A DNA stretch of 20,421 nucleotides, taken from the NCBI GenBank assembly GCA_910583815.1, contig CAJTZB010000026.1, positions 1 to 20,421 on the forward strand, in the 5' to 3' direction. The notes beneath the pieces are model-generated. The model was given only the letters and a program-made list of their open reading frames with translations. It searched no databases and was not told the DNA's origin. The translations under genes and the position numbers were made by a program. Below, piece after piece: positions 14,061 through 20,421 of this stretch (positions are counted from its first letter, which is position 1; every line of letters starts with the position of its first letter). This DNA comes from an uncultured Lachnospiraceae bacterium (GTDB lineage: Bacteria > Bacillota > Clostridia > Lachnospirales > Lachnospiraceae).

Positions 14061-15290
14061 TCAGCTCTCTTCTGGCACTGCCTTTTTTGGCAATGTCACA
14101 GTAAACACCGTTCCATTCAAATCACTAGAAGCCCCAACGGTGCCGTGGTGCATCTCTATAATACTCTTTGCTATGGTGAGTCCAAGCCCACTCCCGCCTG
14201 TCTGCGCAGAACGAGAAGATTCCACACGGTAAAAACGTTCAAATATATTTTCCAGTGCCTCTTTTGGGATAATTTCTCCAAAATTAATAATCTGCACCGT
14301 TACTTCATCCGTTGTCTGCTGCAGGCTAAGTTCTACTCGTTTGCCGTCAGAGCCATACTTTACAGCGTTTCCGATCAGATTGGCAAACGCCCTTGCAAGC
14401 AGATTTCCATCTGCATAGATAAATGCATTTTTCTCAGTATAGTAAAAATCGAGCGCAAGTCCACTTTTAGAAAAACTTGGATAAAACTCCTCCAAAAGCT
14501 GCTGCAAAACCCGAATCAAATCCAGCTCCTGAAAGTCCACACGTACTGCCCCAAGCGTCATTTTGCTGTACTCAAATAAATTCTCAACTAACTGCTCCAG
14601 ACGTTTTGCCTTTTCATATGCAGTCGCTACATAGTTCCTTCTCTGCAGTTCAGAAATATCCGGGCGGTCTGCCAGCCCAAGATAGCCAAGAATAGAAGTC
14701 AGCGGAGTCCGCAAATCGTGTGCCACATTTGTCACAAGCTCATTTTTCCTTGTTTCCACACTGCGGTCATGCTCCATCATTGCTTTTAAATTGTCTGCCA
14801 TCGTATTGAGGTTCGCAGCGATCATTCCAAGCTCATCATTTCCGCGCACCTCTACATAATCTTCCAACTTCCCTTTTGCAAATCCACAGATGCCATCGGA
14901 CAGTTCACGCAGGTAACTCATGTACTTTCTTGTAATCAGCCAGAAATAGAACGCAAATAACACGGCAATGCATAAAACACTGGCCACGGAAACTATCAGG
15001 CTCTCTTCTTCTGTTGCTTGGGAATTTAAAGAATTTTCTTTCAATCCTTCCGGCATATAGTTGCTGACATTTCCATAATGAGCCGGTGCTTTGGTTATCC
15101 CATTTTCTTTTTGCTGATAACTGTTCTGTATGTCTGCTATTTTTTGCTCTTCTCTGTTTCTGTTAATGCTTCTATAGAGCATCTTCATGCTCCCGAAAAG
15201 CGCAAAAAACGTCAAAAGCGCAAGAAACAGGCTGACCAGACCTGCAAACAGCAATTTTTTTTGAAGACTGATAAATTTATTTTCCTGCAT
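14061..15290 (-). CDS. Sensor histidine kinase (VanS-like)
   Basis: The protein has 409 aa and spans the membrane twice (about 12-36 and 98-120), leaving a small extracytoplasmic sensor region of about 60 residues. A HAMP linker (121-173) follows. The dimerisation box is NVAHDLRTPLTSILGY with phospho-accepting His191. The ATP-binding domain has the N box (FANLIGNAVKYG, 302-313) and the G boxes (FERFYRVESSRS, GGSGLGLTIAKSII). All catalytic boxes are intact. It autophosphorylates on His191 and passes phosphate to the regulator encoded just upstream; the two genes overlap by 14 bases. The exporter genes start 75 bases downstream with no terminator between, so they probably form one unit. The sensor region has no recognisable ligand domain. 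Confidence 0.95.
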   Translation of the reverse strand: MQENKFISLQKKLLFAGLVSLFLALLTFFALFGSMKMLYRSINRNREEQKIADIQNSYQQKENGITKAPAHYGNVSNYMPEGLKENSLNSQATEEESLIVSVASVLCIAVLFAFYFWLITRKYMSYLRELSDGICGFAKGKLEDYVEVRGNDELGMIAANLNTMADNLKAMMEHDRSVETRKNELVTNVAHDLRTPLTSILGYLGLADRPDISELQRRNYVATAYEKAKRLEQLVENLFEYSKMTLGAVRVDFQELDLIRVLQQLLEEFYPSFSKSGLALDFYYTEKNAFIYADGNLLARAFANLIGNAVKYGSDGKRVELSLQQTTDEVTVQIINFGEIIPKEALENIFERFYRVESSRSAQTGGSGLGLTIAKSIIEMHHGTVGASSDLNGTVFTVTLPKKAVPEES

Positions 15291-15981
15291 TAATTTTATA
15301 TCCTACTCCCCATACGGTCTCAATAATACGAGCATTTCCAGAATCCAGCTCGATTTTCTCACGGAGACGCCTGATATGAACCATAACGGTGTTGTTTGCT
15401 TCATACATTCTTTCATTCCATACACGTTCAAAAATTTCATCCGTGCTGAATACTCTGCCGGCGTTGGAAGCAAGCAGGTATAAAATATCAAATTCAATCG
15501 GTGTCAGTTTTACGTTTCTTCCATAAGAAATTACACTATGGCTTTCTCTGTTGATAACAAGCGGGCCGACTACAAGGTCACTTGTCAGCTCCTTTGGCGC
15601 TTCCGGATTTAAGGTTGTATATCTGCGCAGCTGCGACTTTACCCTCGCTGTCAGTTCCAGCGGATTGAAGGGCTTAATTACATAGTCGTCTGCCCCAGTG
15701 GACAATCCGACAATCTTATCCTTGTCTGTTGCTTTTGCACTGAGCATGATAATCGGAATGTTGCTGCGGTCACGGATCATACGGCAGAGCGTCAGACCAT
15801 CCATGCCAGGCATCATAATGTCAAGAACCGCCAAATCAATCTTTTCTTTATCTAAAATAGCAAGCCCTTCTCTTCCGCTGTATGCTTTAAATACCTGATA
15901 GCCATCGCCAACCAGATGGATTTCTACAAGCTCTGCAATTTCTCTGTCATCGTCTACTACAAGCACACTGTATCCTGCCAT
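15277..15981 (-). CDS. OmpR/VanR-family response regulator
   Basis: The protein has 234 aa. The receiver domain (about 4-117) has the acidic cluster at D10-D12, phospho-acceptor D54 in LDIMMPGMDG, a switch Ser at 81 and K103 in KPFNPLEL. The winged-helix DNA-binding domain (about 131-231) has the family's typical LTPIEFDILYLLASNAGRVF, RLREKIE and VWGVGYK. It is a phosphorylation-controlled transcription factor. ATG at 15979-15981 follows AAAGGAGCAGG at a somewhat long spacing. It is the first gene of the minus-strand unit that continues through the kinase and the ABC exporter. Repeats of CATTGT upstream (16024-16049) are candidate binding sites, so autoregulation is plausible. Confidence 0.96.
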   Translation of the reverse strand: MAGYSVLVVDDDREIAELVEIHLVGDGYQVFKAYSGREGLAILDKEKIDLAVLDIMMPGMDGLTLCRMIRDRSNIPIIMLSAKATDKDKIVGLSTGADDYVIKPFNPLELTARVKSQLRRYTTLNPEAPKELTSDLVVGPLVINRESHSVISYGRNVKLTPIEFDILYLLASNAGRVFSTDEIFERVWNERMYEANNTVMVHIRRLREKIELDSGNARIIETVWGVGYKINAGK

Positions 15982-16023
15982 GTCTTATCCTGCTCCTTTC
16001 AATCGTACTCGGTTCTTTGCGTA

Positions 16024-16049
16024 CATTGTAACACAATGCTTTCCATTGT
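16024..16049. promoter_or_regulatory. Candidate operator: repeats of CATTGT upstream of the response regulator
   Basis: CATTGT occurs at 16024-16029 and 16044-16049 (20 bases apart, two helical turns), and its inverse ACAATG at 16033-16038, making a perfect 6-3-6 palindrome with the first. On the minus strand TACAAT (16025-16030) is a plausible -10, with no good -35, as expected for a promoter activated by an OmpR-family protein. The function is inferred. Confidence 0.45.
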
Positions 16050-16141
16050 TCTTTAATATTTCCTTACAAATGCCGGTAGATTTGAATATTAAAAATCTGA
16101 AGCAAAAAACGTATGTACCTTGCAGTTCTGTTTTCTATAAG

Positions 16142-16170
16142 GAAAAAAAGAGTTCCTTCTGCGGAACTCT
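16142..16170 (-). terminator. Intrinsic terminator of rnpB
   Basis: On the minus strand AGAGTTCC (16163-16170) pairs with GGAACTCT (16149-16156) around a 6-base loop, followed by a run of seven T in total (plus strand A at 16143-16149). It lies just after the rnpB 3' end. Confidence 0.92.
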
Positions 16171-16171
16171 C

Positions 16172-16588
16172 TTTCTTTGAAGCAGCACTATAAGCCGGGT
16201 TCTGTATTTGACGGTCATCTATCTTGACTGTACGTTGCCGCACAGCTCCTCTATCCGGTTGCCCGGACAGAACGCAACCAACCCGAAAGCACGGCGGGCC
16301 GCCGTATCGCTTTCTGCTCGGTCTTGCTTCGAGTGGGGTTTACACAGCCCTGCCTGTTACCAGTCAGGCGGTGGTCTCTTACACCACCATTCCACCCTCA
16401 CCAAGCGCAATTCCCTGAGGAACTGTGCTGCACATTCCAAGGAATATGCAGACATTTTTTCGCTTGGCAGTTTCTTTTCTGTTGCACTGGCCTTAGAGTC
16501 ACCTCCACCGGACGTTATCCGGCACCCTGCCCTATGAAGCCCGGACTTTCCTCACCGGTTTCCCGGCGCGACCGTCTGTGCTGCTCCA
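16172..16588 (-). ncRNA. rnpB: RNase P RNA component, bacterial type A
   Basis: This is the catalytic RNA of RNase P, which matures the 5' ends of tRNAs. On the minus strand the 5' part carries the hallmark GAGGAAAGTCCGGGCT (16538-16553), and the 3' part carries ACAGAACCCGGCTTA (16191-16205). The terminal P1 helix is visible: GAGCAGCAC near 16577-16585 pairs with GTGCTGCTTC near 16179-16188. The length of about 410 bases and the overall layout fit the ancestral type A found in Clostridia rather than the Bacillus type B. It has its own promoter and terminator. Exact ends are estimated from the promoter and the hairpin. Confidence 0.97.
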
Positions 16589-16594
16589 CCGCGT

Positions 16595-16623
16595 ATTCTA
16601 ACATGAATTACAAGGCTTGTAAA
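16595..16623 (-). promoter_or_regulatory. Sigma-A promoter of rnpB
   Basis: On the minus strand TTTACA (16618-16623), 17 bases, and TAGAAT (16595-16600). The start is predicted near 16588, a few bases before the P1 helix. Confidence 0.8.
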
Positions 16624-16716
16624 GGCAGAGTTTTTCTTATTGGCCGAACTTAGCGCCGGTATACAGATGGCAACACGCCTCATTCCATGTGATTTCTGGC
16701 AACAGTATGCCCACTA

Positions 16717-17400
16717 TCAGCGCGTCCTAAAATAACCTCCGAAATTGCTGTACCTCTGAACAGAATTCTTTCCCATCTTAATAAAATCCCATGTTTCCTC
16801 ATAGGTGCCTTTTACTGAAAAAGGACTGTCACTCAGAAACCGAATAAATTTTTCTGGTTCATCCGCATATTTTTCATCAAATATGTCGGCCAAATGTTCT
16901 TTCTCTTCTTTTTGCAAATTTGCATCGTTATGCAAAACATGATCCATATTGGATGAAAAATAATATACGCTATATGGTATTGCCTTTAATACAGAACCAA
17001 GTTCTGTCATTCGCTCCACTACCGCTGATTTCTTCTTATTTCTCTCAGCAATTCCTTCTACATTATCTGTATAGATTCCATCTTCCATATATAATGTTTT
17101 TTCTGTATCAGCATATTTAATAAAATCTTCTTTCAGAAAAAGCCCATCTGTATCAATAATATGGACTACTTCCATAAAATTCCCTGTTTCCAGATGATAT
17201 TTGTCCTTAAATGCTTTTACGACTTTTCCGACTTCATTTTTTATTTTATACTCGTCTATATCAAAACGAGACGTTATATCCCCATTTGTAACCTGAAAGC
17301 GCACTTCGTCTGATTCTATTATTTTCTCCAGCACGCTTTCAAGGCAGGTTTTATCATTGATCCCTTCCACAATAAACAGTACTATTTTCTTTCTAGCCAT
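16717..17400 (-). CDS. Small TOPRIM-like protein, partner of the upstream ATPase
   Basis: The protein has 227 aa. The N-terminus reads KIVLFIVEGINDKTCL, the TOPRIM first motif with the invariant Glu (E12), and HIIDTDGLF at 80-88 gives the DxD motif (D83, D85). Together these are the metal-binding set of TOPRIM nucleases and of OLD-family/DUF4435-like effectors. The C-terminal half (SNMDHVLH, KGTYEETWDFIKMGKNSVQR) is not recognised. Its ATG overlaps the ATPase gene by 8 bases (ATGGCTAG), so the two proteins are made together. The pairing resembles ATPase plus TOPRIM anti-phage systems such as PARIS (AriA/AriB) and split OLD/Gabija types, but this protein is shorter than typical AriB and I cannot assign it to a named system. 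RloB-like is an alternative. No terminator is evident before rnpB. Confidence 0.7.
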   Translation of the reverse strand: MARKKIVLFIVEGINDKTCLESVLEKIIESDEVRFQVTNGDITSRFDIDEYKIKNEVGKVVKAFKDKYHLETGNFMEVVHIIDTDGLFLKEDFIKYADTEKTLYMEDGIYTDNVEGIAERNKKKSAVVERMTELGSVLKAIPYSVYYFSSNMDHVLHNDANLQKEEKEHLADIFDEKYADEPEKFIRFLSDSPFSVKGTYEETWDFIKMGKNSVQRYSNFGGYFRTR

Positions 17401-18856
17401 TTATATCACCGCCTGCTTCCCGAAATGCTTTTCTGATAGAACTCTGGCTTGTCGGCTCATATACACACTCGTCCTGGCCGCCCAATAAAATATCCTGATA
17501 ATACACATTCCTAAGATTGTTGGAAGCCTTTATATTTTTAAAACGTATATATCGGTTATTTTCATTTGCAGTAGAAAACAGGATGCTTTTTTTATCCAGC
17601 ACCTCTAATGCGCGCAGATTATGGGAAGTAAAAATCAGCTGCCCTTTCGCATGCTCCTGCAGCACGCTTAGGAGTTCCCCAAGCAAATATTCAAATACTC
17701 CCGAATCCAGCTCATCAATTGCGACCGTAACCGAAGGATCATTGTACATTGCAATCAGGCTGTACATAACATAAATAAGTTTTTTTATCCCATCTGATTC
17801 GTATCTTAATGGAATTTCATTTTCATTTCTGACTGACACCAACTCAATAATAACAGAAGGCTCTCCTTTTTCATCTATCCTGCTCCCCCTATTTGCGACC
17901 TTTAACGACATATTAGGTACAACCTTCGCAAGCACCCTGTCTATTACTTTAAACCGGCCTGCAATCAATTCATATGCATCCTGTGGGACATTGGTTTCAT
18001 CCGTAAGTTTTATATTGATGTTCACTAATTTTAAAGTTTCTCTGTCATCTTCCATCAGGCAAAACGACATCGGCAGCAGAATATTGGCATTCACAATGCT
18101 TGCCTGCACATTGCTCATTACAAACAGTTTTGCCACGCCAAACATCTTAATAGAATCCATAATATATACCAGCTCTCTGCTAAAACCCTGCCTTTTCCTA
18201 ATATCGCTGATTTTTGCAATGGAAAAAATAAAGGAGGAGCCTGATTTATATACTGCGTTTTTCAAATAACGCAATTCGTCCGCAAGCCCTCTATCTTTTC
18301 CGACAAATTCTCTGTACCGTATTTCCGGTCCAAAAATTATATCATTCCCATTGTCATAACTATACTCTATAATTCCGTTATATCGGTTTCCCTTTTCTCC
18401 GTTTATTTTTTTGTACTGCAATTTTTCTTCTGACAAATATACCGGAGCTTCTGCAAGATGCTGCTCCTCATCTAACAGCCCCATGACAACTGGTCCGGCG
18501 GATGACTTTTTCACTTTAAACACTACGGTATAATTGACTAAATAATTCCCATATTCTTTGCTTTCCAGACTGATTTCATAATTGATTTTGGCAGAAGAAG
18601 CACCCACTCGTATAAACTTGTCCATATCCTTCCATAAACGCCTGCCGCAAAGCAGTTGTTTTAAAACATCAACTGAAAACACAAGTGTAGTTTTCCCGGA
18701 ACCGTTTTGTCCATACACCCCTAAAATATCTGATTCCTTCCGAAATATATCATCATATGTGCTGCTTGCAAAACGTACGTCGCCATAAAATACATTTTTC
18801 AAATTCTCAATGGTTATTTTCTGAATCCGGCATCGGAAAGGCGTATCAGATTTCAT
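17393..18856 (-). CDS. AAA/ABC-type ATPase of a putative two-gene defence module
   Basis: The protein has 487 aa. Walker A is GQNGSGKTT (49-57) after the typical N-terminal ITIENLKNV..GDVRF segment of OLD/RecF-like (AAA_15/AAA_21) ATPases. A signature-like ESDGIKKLIYV lies at 353-363, Walker B is VTVAIDELDSG (376-386) and the switch His is in FTSHNLRALE (409-418). Residues ~90-345 form the insertion between the two ATPase halves, probably with coiled-coil or clamp elements. Unlike single-chain OLD proteins it has no TOPRIM domain itself; that is the next gene, overlapping by 8 bases. ATG at 18854-18856 follows AGGAGG at 9 bases, behind its own promoter. An ATP-dependent sensor controlling a TOPRIM effector is the likely arrangement, by analogy. 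Confidence 0.82.
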   Translation of the reverse strand: MKSDTPFRCRIQKITIENLKNVFYGDVRFASSTYDDIFRKESDILGVYGQNGSGKTTLVFSVDVLKQLLCGRRLWKDMDKFIRVGASSAKINYEISLESKEYGNYLVNYTVVFKVKKSSAGPVVMGLLDEEQHLAEAPVYLSEEKLQYKKINGEKGNRYNGIIEYSYDNGNDIIFGPEIRYREFVGKDRGLADELRYLKNAVYKSGSSFIFSIAKISDIRKRQGFSRELVYIMDSIKMFGVAKLFVMSNVQASIVNANILLPMSFCLMEDDRETLKLVNINIKLTDETNVPQDAYELIAGRFKVIDRVLAKVVPNMSLKVANRGSRIDEKGEPSVIIELVSVRNENEIPLRYESDGIKKLIYVMYSLIAMYNDPSVTVAIDELDSGVFEYLLGELLSVLQEHAKGQLIFTSHNLRALEVLDKKSILFSTANENNRYIRFKNIKASNNLRNVYYQDILLGGQDECVYEPTSQSSIRKAFREAGGDING

Positions 18857-18889
18857 ATAGCATTACCTCCTAAGGTTTATACTATCTAT

Positions 18890-18918
18890 GTTATACTATA
18901 AAAACTGTGTTTCGTCAA
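18890..18918 (-). promoter_or_regulatory. Sigma-A promoter of the ATPase-TOPRIM module
   Basis: On the minus strand TTGACG (18913-18918), 17 bases, TATAAC (18890-18895). The start would be near 18883, giving a leader of under 30 bases before the ATG at 18856. The module is therefore an independent transcription unit, apparently expressed constitutively. Confidence 0.7.
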
Positions 18919-19066
18919 TTTAAGTTAAAAAACTGCCTTTTTTATTCTGTTTTTCTATATAATTTTTTATTTTTACCGGAGCCTCTGTTACTTGCCAAGC
19001 AGCAGAGCAGGTGCACAGACTGCAACTATAATTTTGTGTACTTATAACATTTCTATTCATTAAAAA

Positions 19067-19108
19067 TTCGGATGCCAAAAGCCCGGAAAGGCTGCTTTGG
19101 CATCCGAA
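19067..19108 (-). terminator. Intrinsic terminator of the uridine-kinase-like gene
   Basis: A 13-bp outer stem (TTCGGATGCCAAA, 19067-19079, with TTTGGCATCCGAA, 19096-19108) carries an inner AGCC/GGCT stem across a 2-base bulge. On the minus strand the hairpin runs into ATTTTTAA. It begins about 60 bases after the gene's stop. Confidence 0.88.
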
Positions 19109-19169
19109 TATGATAGACCATATCAAATTATCTTCCGCATTGTCAGTTGACAAAGGTGTGCAGACAGCA

Positions 19170-20421
19170 TCATACCCTAAAGCAGCTGCCTCCAATAAAC
19201 TCACGCAAAATCGAATTCTTTGGCACATCTTCGCTGCTTGCCCCAAGGAAATAATCAAGGAACTTTAACAGGCGCTTTGCTTCTACATATTCCGCAGAAT
19301 TTTTATCAACACCAAACAGCAACGGCTCTGCAAACTGCTTTAAAATAACCAGTTCATATAACAGTGCCGAGTTAAACATCACGTCTGCAGATTCCTGGAA
19401 TGGGAAAATGTTCTTTTCCTCTCCTGCACGGACGGACGGCCACATGCGTATCGTATCTGTAGCAGAAGAGCCTCTGGTTCTTGCATCACGCACAATGCGG
19501 CGCAGAAGCCTTGCATCCGTCGTTGGTATGCGGTTATGTTCGTCAATGTTAAGCTGCGTCAATGCGCTGATATAAATTTTAAACTTGCTTTCTACCGGAA
19601 GCTGATGAGAAAGTGCATCATTCAGTCCGTGGATGCCTTCTATAACCAGAATGTCTTCTGCACCCAGCTTCTTCACATTGCCCTTATACTCACGGACTCC
19701 TTTTTTAAAGTTAAATGTTGGAAGTTCTACCTCTTCGCCACGAAGCAGCGCCAGCATATCTTTGTTAAACTGCTCCACGTCAATTGCTTCCAGAGCCTCA
19801 AAGTCATAGCTTCCGTCCGGATGCTTCGGCGTATCTTCCCTGTTTAAGAAATAGTCGTCTACTCCGATTGGATGCGGCTTCATGCCAAGTGTCTTTAACT
19901 GAATCGAAAGACGGTGGGAAAACGTTGTTTTGCCAGAGGAAGAAGGCCCTGCAATCATGACAAACTTTACATCGCCGCGCTTTTTAATCTGTTCTGCCAT
20001 CTCTGCAATTTTCTTTTCCATAAACGCTTCCTGTACAAGAATAATTTCATTCAGTCTTCCTTCCACAAGAGCGTCGTTCATTGCACCAACCGTCTCAATT
20101 TCCATAATGCCTGCCCATTCATTAGATTCCTGCAGCACACGGAAAAACTTATCTTTGCTTTCAAATTTCGCCAATTTCCCCGGGTTCTCCTTATCCGGAG
20201 TCAGCAAAAGGAAACCGTTCTCATAAGCAAATACATCAAACACTGTAAGGATTCCAGTAGATGATGGCATATAACCATAGAAATAATCTTCAAAACCGTC
20301 CAGACTGTAAACATTTGCCTTTGATGTACGACGGTAGCCAAACAGCTTTTCCTTGTCATACATATGATGCCTGTGGAAACGTTCTGCCGCCTCTGTTGTA
20401 TTGATGACATGCTTTTTAATT
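19170..20421 (-). CDS. Uridine kinase-family nucleoside kinase, 5' truncated by window edge
   Basis: About 416 C-terminal residues are visible. The frame stays open to the right edge (IKKHVINTTEAAERFHRHH precedes the first in-window Met at 20363), so the start lies outside. The P-loop is AGPSSSGKTT (138-147 from that Met), in a phosphoribulokinase/uridine kinase domain with GVDDYFLNREDTP, DFEALEAIDVEQFN, ILVIEGIHGLN and the RRIVRDARTRG lid region. The portion before the P-loop (YSLDGFEDYFYGYMPSS, ENGFLLLTPD) is the extra N-terminal part of the long Firmicute form, which in full carries a TGS/threonyl-tRNA-synthetase-like region. It would phosphorylate uridine or a related nucleoside using ATP or GTP in the cytoplasm; the precise substrate of the long form is not certain. 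The C-terminus is intact and followed by a strong terminator. Confidence 0.92.
   Translation of the reverse strand, partial: IKKHVINTTEAAERFHRHHMYDKEKLFGYRRTSKANVYSLDGFEDYFYGYMPSSTGILTVFDVFAYENGFLLLTPDKENPGKLAKFESKDKFFRVLQESNEWAGIMEIETVGAMNDALVEGRLNEIILVQEAFMEKKIAEMAEQIKKRGDVKFVMIAGPSSSGKTTFSHRLSIQLKTLGMKPHPIGVDDYFLNREDTPKHPDGSYDFEALEAIDVEQFNKDMLALLRGEEVELPTFNFKKGVREYKGNVKKLGAEDILVIEGIHGLNDALSHQLPVESKFKIYISALTQLNIDEHNRIPTTDARLLRRIVRDARTRGSSATDTIRMWPSVRAGEEKNIFPFQESADVMFNSALLYELVILKQFAEPLLFGVDKNSAEYVEAKRLLKFLDYFLGASSEDVPKNSILREFIGGSCFRV

Larger units (their letters stand above)
18857..19169. other. 313-base gap between the uridine-kinase-like gene and the ATPase module
   Basis: It holds the terminator of the uridine-kinase-like gene (19067-19108) and the promoter of the ATPase gene (18890-18918). 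Between them is AT-rich sequence in which I see nothing else. A 112-codon open frame crosses the terminator hairpin and is not considered a gene. Confidence 0.75.

Noticed and set aside
14022..14579. 185-codon open frame on the plus strand
   Set aside because: Antisense to the sensor kinase, whose catalytic boxes are intact; no ribosome binding site or domain.
16208..16653. Open frames of 64-109 codons on the plus strand
   Set aside because: They are antisense to rnpB and follow the RNA's base pattern; no independent coding evidence.
18920..19258. 112-codon open frame on the minus strand
   Set aside because: It overlaps the end of the uridine-kinase-like gene in another frame and runs through that gene's terminator hairpin. 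No ribosome binding site or known domain.
1..20421. CRISPR arrays, transposase genes, tRNA genes, prophage genes
   Set aside because: No regularly spaced repeats, no transposase or integrase motifs, no cloverleaf and no phage structural genes were found on either strand.

Overview
The window looks like a chromosomal segment of an anaerobic, low-to-moderate GC Firmicute, most likely class Clostridia and probably Lachnospiraceae. The evidence is AGGAGG-type ribosome binding sites, consensus sigma-A promoters, a type A RNase P RNA, a SleB-type cell-wall hydrolase, OmpR/VanRS-type signalling and a long uridine-kinase-like protein. The genus cannot be fixed from sequence reading alone. Almost everything is on the minus strand; only the cut gene at the left edge and one AP2/HNH-like gene (8701-9510) are on the plus strand.

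Region 1 (1-6075) is a cell-surface block. The 3' end of one surface-protein gene (plus strand, cut by the window edge) faces a complete paralogue of 913 aa (minus strand, 2866-5607) that has a signal peptide and two bacterial Ig-like domains. Between them lies an O-antigen-ligase/polymerase-like membrane protein. The 468 bases upstream of the complete surface gene hold a near-perfect sigma-A promoter, an opposing promoter followed by an intrinsic terminator (candidate antisense RNA), and a further minus-strand promoter that reads into a hairpin-rich stretch (candidate structured RNA or long leader).

Region 2 (6076-9510) has threonine synthase (thrC) behind a membrane-anchored SleB-like hydrolase, probably one transcript from a strong promoter at 8470-8497. 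Divergent from it is an orphan protein with two AP2-like segments around an HNH-like core that seems to lack the catalytic His.

Region 3 (9527-15981) reads as one minus-strand operon: response regulator, sensor kinase, a large membrane-anchored extracytoplasmic protein, an ABC ATPase and an ABC-2 permease. Overlaps or very short gaps join most of them. The likely role is a signal-responsive exporter or envelope-stress system; the substrate is unknown.

Region 4 (16142-20421) has rnpB with its own promoter and terminator. Next come an ATPase and a small TOPRIM-like protein, overlapping by 8 bases, with their own promoter, which resemble ATPase-TOPRIM anti-phage modules (OLD, PARIS). Last is the 3' part of a uridine-kinase-family gene, with a strong terminator. 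The ATPase-TOPRIM pair, the surface-gene control region and the AP2/HNH-like orphan are the best candidates for undescribed biology.
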